Part shown: positions 4,206 through 8,393 of the stretch, piece by piece
How the letters are laid out: each line of letters starts with the position of its first letter
Position numbering within the stretch: the first letter of the stretch is position 1
NCBI GenBank assembly: GCA_003489345.1
Contig: DNIT01000196.1
Coordinates: 1-8,393 of the forward strand
Direction: 5' to 3'
From: Pelotomaculum sp.
Lineage (GTDB): Bacteria > Bacillota > Desulfotomaculia > Desulfotomaculales > Pelotomaculaceae
DNA length: 8,393 bases
Notes under the pieces: generated by a model
Told to the model about the DNA's origin: nothing
Seen by the model: the letters and a program-made list of their open reading frames with translations, nothing else
Databases searched by the model: none
Position numbers and translations under genes: made by a program

Positions 4206-5237
4206 ATGACCGGTAAAGAAGTAGTTTTAAAAACAATTAACAGGGAGAAGACGTCCAGGCTCCCGGTGGTAATTTTTTCCGGCGGCGCCTGGACTTTTAA
4301 TAATAAGGGTTTTACCCTGCAGGAAATACTTGGTAAAGCTGAGCTTGCCGCCGGCATCATAGCCGGGACCAACGAGCATTTAGAGTCGGATATCATCTGG
4401 GCCGGTTCTGGATTCAACAACCTGCCTGTAAGGGCGCTGGGAGGAAAAATCAAGTTCCGGGCCAAAGGGACCATGGATGTCCAGGAACCGCTATTTGATA
4501 AGGCGGCCGACGTAGACAGGATTAACCTGGACCGGCTTAAGCAGGATGAAGAGATCCGGAGCATTTATGAAACCGCCGCCTTATTGGAACAGTCTATTGG
4601 CCGGCATACCCTGGTCGGAGGCTGCGGTTGGGGACCCTTCACATTGGCGGCGCAGTTTTACGGCGTGGAGAAGATCATGCAGGGAATTTACAAGGATAAA
4701 CCGGCGGTGCATGCGGTACTGGAGTTCGCTGCGGAAGCGTCTTTTCAGTATTATGCGCCATTTCTTGAATCAGGCGCCCAAATTCTCTCAGTAGCCGAGC
4801 CGACTGCCTCGGGAGATCTGATTTCACGCAACCATTTTGAAGAATTTACCCTGCCTTACTTGAAGAAATTCATGAAACGCCTGAAGGGAGCCGGGGCGAT
4901 TAACCTGCTCCATATTTGCGGCGATATTACCAACCGGCTAGACCTGATCCCGGAGAGCGGGGCCGACGTCCTCTCGGTGGATTACAAGGTCGATTTGGGC
5001 CGAGTCAGGGAGACGCTGGGGACGAAAATGGCTTTTGCCGGCAATGTCAATCCGGTTGACGTCCTGGTTGACGCGACGCCTGAAGAAGTTGCGGCAGCAG
5101 CGCGCCAGTGCATTGAAAAGGCCGGGCAGGATAGTTACTACATTCTGATGCCCGGCTGCGACCTTTCCCCTGGCGTGCCGCTCAAGAATTTGCAGGCTAT
5201 GATTGCCACCGGCAAAAATTGGCCGGTGGCGTCTTGA
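4206..5237 (+). CDS. HemE-fold methyltransferase-like protein (MtaA/CmuA-type zinc site)
   Basis: A 343-residue cytoplasmic protein of the uroporphyrinogen decarboxylase superfamily (TIM barrel). The ATG at 4206 is chosen because GAGGAGG (4191-4197) precedes it by eight bases and because MTGKEVVLKTINRE matches the family N-terminus; an upstream GTG at 4122 would read through the hairpin. The pattern HICGD (His236, Cys238) with a later GCD (Cys318, in YILMPGCDLSPGVPL) is the H-x-C...C zinc site of the corrinoid- or thiol-dependent methyltransferases MtaA, MtbA and CmuA. The RAGRYLPEY-type motif of true HemE is absent, so haem biosynthesis is unlikely. In that family zinc activates a thiol for methyl transfer. 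Located between an importer and a nitrogenase-like pair, it may transfer a methyl group from substrate or product, perhaps a methylated sulfur compound. No corrinoid protein gene is in the window. Reaction is inferred. Confidence 0.82.
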   Translation: MTGKEVVLKTINREKTSRLPVVIFSGGAWTFNNKGFTLQEILGKAELAAGIIAGTNEHLESDIIWAGSGFNNLPVRALGGKIKFRAKGTMDVQEPLFDKAADVDRINLDRLKQDEEIRSIYETAALLEQSIGRHTLVGGCGWGPFTLAAQFYGVEKIMQGIYKDKPAVHAVLEFAAEASFQYYAPFLESGAQILSVAEPTASGDLISRNHFEEFTLPYLKKFMKRLKGAGAINLLHICGDITNRLDLIPESGADVLSVDYKVDLGRVRETLGTKMAFAGNVNPVDVLVDATPEEVAAAARQCIEKAGQDSYYILMPGCDLSPGVPLKNLQAMIATGKNWPVAS

Positions 5238-5273
5238 AAATACTTGAAAATAGGTAATGGAGGTATAGGTGAA

Positions 5274-6791
5274 TTGAGCTATTTTGATGGAAAAGTACCG
5301 CCTATACGGGAAGACAGGTTAAAAGCCTGCATCACCTACGGAGGTACGATCTGCGGTCTGAAGAAAAAGGCCGGCGGTTGCTGCTTTAACGACGGTGAGC
5401 GGGGGTTTACCCAGGGGTCGATCTGCCTCTTGCTGCCCGGTATAGCCATCCTGAACAGCATCCCGGACAGCGTGGTGCTGTTGCACGGGGCTATCGGCTG
5501 CGGTTCCTGCGCCCACTCTCAGAATGCCAACGTACGGTCCGGCAATGTACAGCGCGGGGGCAAGGTTAAAGACGCCCTCTGGATGTCGACAGCCCTCAAT
5601 GAAAACGACGTGATCAACGGCGGCGAAACGAAGCTGGAAGAGGCCATCCGGGAAGCAGACCGCCGTTACCGGCCGGCCTCCATTATCGTGGTGGCCGGTT
5701 GCGTGCCGGGAATCATCGGGGACGATGTTGACGGCGTGGCGGCAAAACTGCAGCCGCAGGTTAACGCGAAAATCCTGCCGGTGCATTGCGAGGGCTTCAA
5801 GACCAAAATATGGGCCACCGCCTATGACGCGGTTTACCATGCCCTGGGACGCAATTTATTGGAAGAACCGGAAGAAATTCTGCCGATTATTCCAGATGAA
5901 ATTGCTGATCTGAAGGAAAAGTATTACCTGGAACGTACCGTCAATATTATGAATGTTTCCTCCATGGGGAGGGTAGATGAGCTTGAACTGGACCGCCTGC
6001 TCCGTTCTCTGGGGCTGGAGGTGAACTTTTTCCCGAACTTTGTCCATCCGGAAGACATTTACAAGGTTACCAGGGCAGCGCTTTCCATCAGCACCTGCCC
6101 CACACACGACGACTATTTTTTAAAGTATCTCGAGGAAAAGTTCGGCATTCCCTATATTGCCAGGCATATGCCCATCGGGATCAACAACACCAGCAGTTGG
6201 ATCAGAGATGTGGCGGCTTTCTTCGGCCTGGAGCAGCAGGCCGAAGAGTTGATTGCCAACGAGGTTGCCGAACTGGAAGAAGCACTGGGCGAATTTAAAA
6301 AAGTGTTTCAGGGCAAGAAAGTCTATGTCAGCGCCGGTGAAATGAGAGCGCTGGCCAATTCATCCTTGCTGACTGAATTGGGTTTTGAAGTGATGGGGAT
6401 CCGCGCTTTTCACCACGACGAGTTTGCCGAAGTTGAATATGAAAAGTTGACGGAAGGCGGGGCCAAGGATTACCCCCTGAATATAGCCAACGCCCAGCCT
6501 TTTGAAGAAGTGAATTTACTGAAACGAACCAAACCTGATTTGTTCATCGGACACTGGCACAGCAACACAACGGCGGCCAAGCTTGGCATTGCCTGCCATG
6601 TGGCTTATAACACCGGCCTTAGCTATATCGGTTACCAGGGTGTCTATGAGATGGCCAGGCGCCTGTATCGCTATTTAAAGAACCCGGCGTTTAACAAAAA
6701 AATCAGTAAAAATATCAGACTACCCTATACCGAAAAATGGTATGAATCCGATCCGTTCAAATATATTAAGACCTTGGGGGGCGAGGAATGA
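5274..6791 (+). CDS. Nitrogenase component 1-like protein, NifD-like (alpha) subunit
   Basis: A 505-residue nitrogenase component-1 family protein. GGAGGT (5259-5264) points to the TTG at 5274 as start; an upstream TTG at 5244 has no such site. P-cluster cysteines match NifD in context and spacing: Cys51, Cys76 (GAIGCG) and Cys143 (GCVPGIIGDD). NDVINGGETKL corresponds to the NifD DIVFGG region. Cys275 in STCPTHDDYFLKYLEEKFGIP aligns with the FeMo-co ligand in NifD HCYRSMNY...MEEKYGIP. The region equivalent to NifD Gln191/His195 (after CEGFK) reads IWATAYDAV, with neither residue. At the NifD His442 position the simplest alignment gives Tyr445, though His442 in ACHVAY lies three residues earlier. 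Cys19, Cys27, Cys36, Cys37 and Cys79 are extra. It overlaps the NifK-like gene by four bases. I infer a cofactor-bearing reductase subunit not acting on N2. Confidence 0.9.
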   Translation: MSYFDGKVPPIREDRLKACITYGGTICGLKKKAGGCCFNDGERGFTQGSICLLLPGIAILNSIPDSVVLLHGAIGCGSCAHSQNANVRSGNVQRGGKVKDALWMSTALNENDVINGGETKLEEAIREADRRYRPASIIVVAGCVPGIIGDDVDGVAAKLQPQVNAKILPVHCEGFKTKIWATAYDAVYHALGRNLLEEPEEILPIIPDEIADLKEKYYLERTVNIMNVSSMGRVDELELDRLLRSLGLEVNFFPNFVHPEDIYKVTRAALSISTCPTHDDYFLKYLEEKFGIPYIARHMPIGINNTSSWIRDVAAFFGLEQQAEELIANEVAELEEALGEFKKVFQGKKVYVSAGEMRALANSSLLTELGFEVMGIRAFHHDEFAEVEYEKLTEGGAKDYPLNIANAQPFEEVNLLKRTKPDLFIGHWHSNTTAAKLGIACHVAYNTGLSYIGYQGVYEMARRLYRYLKNPAFNKKISKNIRLPYTEKWYESDPFKYIKTLGGEE

Positions 6792-8134
6792 TGAGCAGCA
6801 GTTTCGTGGAAAGGCCCCGCTATACTTGCGCGCTGGGCGGGGCGATGGCGACTGTGACCGCTTTGCCGGGCGCCATCCCGCTCCTGCATACGCCGGGGGG
6901 CTGCGCCGGCAACATCACCTGGACGCAAAATGGCGCCTGCGGCCTGCAGGCGGGGGGCTATTGCGGTGGGTTGACGGTTCCCAGTTCCAACGTTGAACAA
7001 AAAGACGTGGTGTTCGGCGGTGTCGACCGCCTGAAAGAACAAATCGGCAATACCCTGGATGTTATGGAAGGGGAATTGTATTTTGTTCTGACCGGCTGCG
7101 TAACCGAGGTTATTGGTGACGACGTCCGGGGCGTGGTCGGCGAGTTTCAGGGGAAAGGCGTCAGCCTTATCTTCGCCGAAACAGGAGGATTTAAAGGCAA
7201 CTCCTATTACGGGTATGACCAGGTGCTGCAGTCTCTCTTTAAAAATTTTGTACAACAAGGTGTGAAAAAAATTAAGGGCAGGGTCAATGTCTGGGGCATT
7301 GCTCCCTATCTGGATGTGTTCTGGCGGGGCAACCTGGAAGGGCTGCGTCTGGTCCTGGAAAAAGTTGGCCTTGAGGTCAATACCTTTTTCACCGCTGCAG
7401 ATTCCCTGGAGGGGATCCGGCAGGCCGCATCAGCCGAGTTGAATATTGTCGTTTCCGATATTTATGGAGTGAACGCAGCCGCTGTTTTTGAAGAAGTACA
7501 CGGTACGCCGTACCTGACCACCTCCCTGCCGGTCGGGCCCGCGGCCACGGACCACTTCCTGCGCCAGGTGGAGGCAGCCTTGTCCTTGAACCATTCCCAG
7601 GTGGAAGAAATAATTGCCCGGGAAAACCACGTTTATTATCAATACCTGGAGCCACTGGTCGACTCCTATAACGACTTTGACCTGCAGCGTTACAGTATCG
7701 TAGTGGGTGATGGCAATTATGCCCCGTCCATTACCAAATATTTGGCGGATGACCTGGGTTGGCTGCCCGAGTTGGTCGTGATTACCGACCAGCTTGAAGA
7801 TGAGCTGAAAGAACGGCTTGCCTCCAGGTTCCGCGGCTTAGAATCGGGGTTGCAACCGGCAGTAGTGTATGAAACCGACACCAGCGAAATTATAAGTCAC
7901 TTCAACCGGCACTGGCCGCGCAATAAAAGCCAGAAGTACTACAATTCCTTCAGCCCGGCTTTTGTGGTAGGCAGTTCGCTGGATCGAGAACTTGCCCTGG
8001 CCCTGGGAGCCGCCCACCTGAGTGTCAGCTTCCCGGTGGCCAACCGGGCCGTGCTTGACCGGGGTTACACCGGTTACCGCGGGGGGCTGCATCTGGCCGA
8101 GGACCTTCTAAGCGCAGCAGTCGCCAACAGGTGA
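6788..8134 (+). CDS. Nitrogenase component 1-like protein, NifK-like (beta) subunit
   Basis: A 448-residue component-1 family protein, shorter than NifK (about 520) because the N-terminal extension is missing. It starts at the ATGATG at 6788, giving an ATGA overlap with the preceding stop; the second ATG (6791) is equally possible. The three beta P-cluster cysteines are present: Cys14 (TCALGG), Cys39 (TPGGCAGN) and Cys104 (LTGCVTEVIGDD, close to NifK TTCMAEVIGDD). VVFGGVDRLKE matches the NifK VFGG region. The NifK Ser188 position (TPSFVG) reads TGGFKG, so it is Gly134. The C-terminus has FPVANRAVLDRGYTGYRGG, the NifK/NifN-type ending. Extra cysteines are Cys51 and Cys59. Overlap implies coupled translation and a heterotetramer with the NifD-like partner. 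NifN or an unclassified nitrogenase-like beta subunit are alternatives; P-cluster cysteine retention favours a catalytic subunit. Confidence 0.88.
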   Translation: MMSSSFVERPRYTCALGGAMATVTALPGAIPLLHTPGGCAGNITWTQNGACGLQAGGYCGGLTVPSSNVEQKDVVFGGVDRLKEQIGNTLDVMEGELYFVLTGCVTEVIGDDVRGVVGEFQGKGVSLIFAETGGFKGNSYYGYDQVLQSLFKNFVQQGVKKIKGRVNVWGIAPYLDVFWRGNLEGLRLVLEKVGLEVNTFFTAADSLEGIRQAASAELNIVVSDIYGVNAAAVFEEVHGTPYLTTSLPVGPAATDHFLRQVEAALSLNHSQVEEIIARENHVYYQYLEPLVDSYNDFDLQRYSIVVGDGNYAPSITKYLADDLGWLPELVVITDQLEDELKERLASRFRGLESGLQPAVVYETDTSEIISHFNRHWPRNKSQKYYNSFSPAFVVGSSLDRELALALGAAHLSVSFPVANRAVLDRGYTGYRGGLHLAEDLLSAAVANR

Positions 8135-8366
8135 TTCTCCATAAATTTAGCCGGATGGGATTCTGCCGGGTATGAAATCAGCGAGTTCATGTGCACAAAT
8201 GCTCCCATGGGCTGCCATTCAAAACTATCAGGGGGTACAATGTAGGTCCGTTTTATGTGAAACAAAAGTTAAATTCTGGTGTTTAAAATTAAAAATTGAT
8301 TCATTTGCGTATGCAACTTGTTAGGTTCGGCAAATCAATAACAATTATTAAGGAGGCAATTGAGTA
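8135..8366 (+). other. Intergenic region after the nitrogenase-like pair
   Basis: These 232 bases hold no supportable gene. There is no strong terminator after the NifK-like stop. Small symmetric sequences are present: CCCATGGG (8204-8211), TTGC-GTAT-GCAA (8305-8316 region), and TTGTTA (8318-8323) with TAACAA (8339-8344). No good -35/-10 pair is visible, so the next gene is probably transcribed by read-through or from a regulated weak promoter. The leader element seen upstream is not repeated here. Confidence 0.4.
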
Positions 8367-8393
8367 ATGAGCATTCAGGAAAGGATTCTCAAT
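8367..8393 (+). CDS. Start of a further gene, cut by the window end
   Basis: AAGGAGG (8350-8356) is ten bases before the ATG at 8367, and nine codons are visible: MSIQERILN. The pattern M-x-x-x-E-x-h-L resembles the beginning of HemE-superfamily methyltransferases, including MTGKEVVL of the gene at 4206, so a second such enzyme is possible. Nine residues cannot establish it. It is not a NifH start, which would show a glycine-rich P-loop (AxYGKGG) at once. Confidence 0.6.

Noticed and set aside
4206..5237. Genuine HemE uroporphyrinogen decarboxylase
   Set aside because: The RAGRYLPEY-type motif is absent and a methyltransferase-type H-x-C...C site is present; no haem genes are nearby.
5244..5273. 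TTG at 5244 as start of the NifD-like gene
   Set aside because: The GGAGGT at 5259-5264 lies after it and is properly spaced for the TTG at 5274.
5319..5840. Long minus-strand frame of 173 codons
   Set aside because: It is the antisense shadow of the NifD-like gene, whose frame has family motifs throughout.
5274..8134. True molybdenum nitrogenase nifDK
   Set aside because: NifD His195 and Gln191 equivalents are absent, the His442 equivalent is doubtful, the beta subunit is short and no nifH, nifE or nifN is nearby.
5274..8134. Protochlorophyllide/chlorin reductase or CfbCD (F430 biosynthesis)
   Set aside because: All six P-cluster cysteines and a cofactor cysteine are present, and there are two different subunits, whereas CfbD is a single homodimeric component.
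8204..8211. CCCATGGG palindrome as an operator
   Set aside because: Eight bases with no partner repeat or promoter nearby; consistent with chance.

Overview
The window looks like part of an anaerobic Bacillota (Clostridia- or Negativicutes-like) genome. This is inferred from strong AGGAGG-type ribosome binding sites, near-perfect TTGACA/TATAAT promoters, a TTG start, lipoproteins with LAGC lipoboxes and the gene families present. No 16S, tRNA or other taxonomic marker is visible, so genus is not claimed.

Layout. Bases 1-1400 are AT-rich and gene-poor. They hold one small four-helix membrane protein (39-452), the broken 5' end of a lipoprotein gene (754-960), and three successive copies of a regulatory unit. 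Each unit is a sigma-70-type promoter, a short conserved leader element (core ACTGGAGGC) and a terminator-like hairpin. Only the third unit (1221-1380) precedes an intact operon. The first precedes the broken lipoprotein gene; the second precedes no gene.

Bases 1418-8134 form one co-directional cluster, visibly richer in G+C: a NifX/NifB-C-terminal-like cofactor-binding protein; an ABC importer permease of the SsuC/TauC type with two extra N-terminal helices; a cysteine-containing NMT1/SsuA-like substrate-binding lipoprotein; a HemE-fold protein with the zinc-site pattern of corrinoid/thiol methyltransferases (MtaA/CmuA type), preceded by its own terminator-like hairpin; and two overlapping nitrogenase component-1-like genes (NifD-like and NifK-like). 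A further gene starts at 8367 and runs off the window.

Interpretation. The NifD/NifK-like pair keeps all six cysteines expected to hold the interface P-cluster and the cysteine aligned to the FeMo-cofactor ligand. It lacks the NifD residues needed for N2 reduction (His195 and Gln191 equivalents) and probably the His442 ligand. I infer a nitrogenase-like reductase acting on a substrate other than N2. The importer would bring the substrate in, the NifX-like protein would handle a cofactor or precursor, and the HemE-like protein would probably move a methyl group to or from substrate or product. The analogy is to nitrogenase-like methylthio-alkane reductases, but the substrate cannot be read from sequence. 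No NifH-like reductase and no ABC ATPase lie in the window; both must be encoded elsewhere if the system works.
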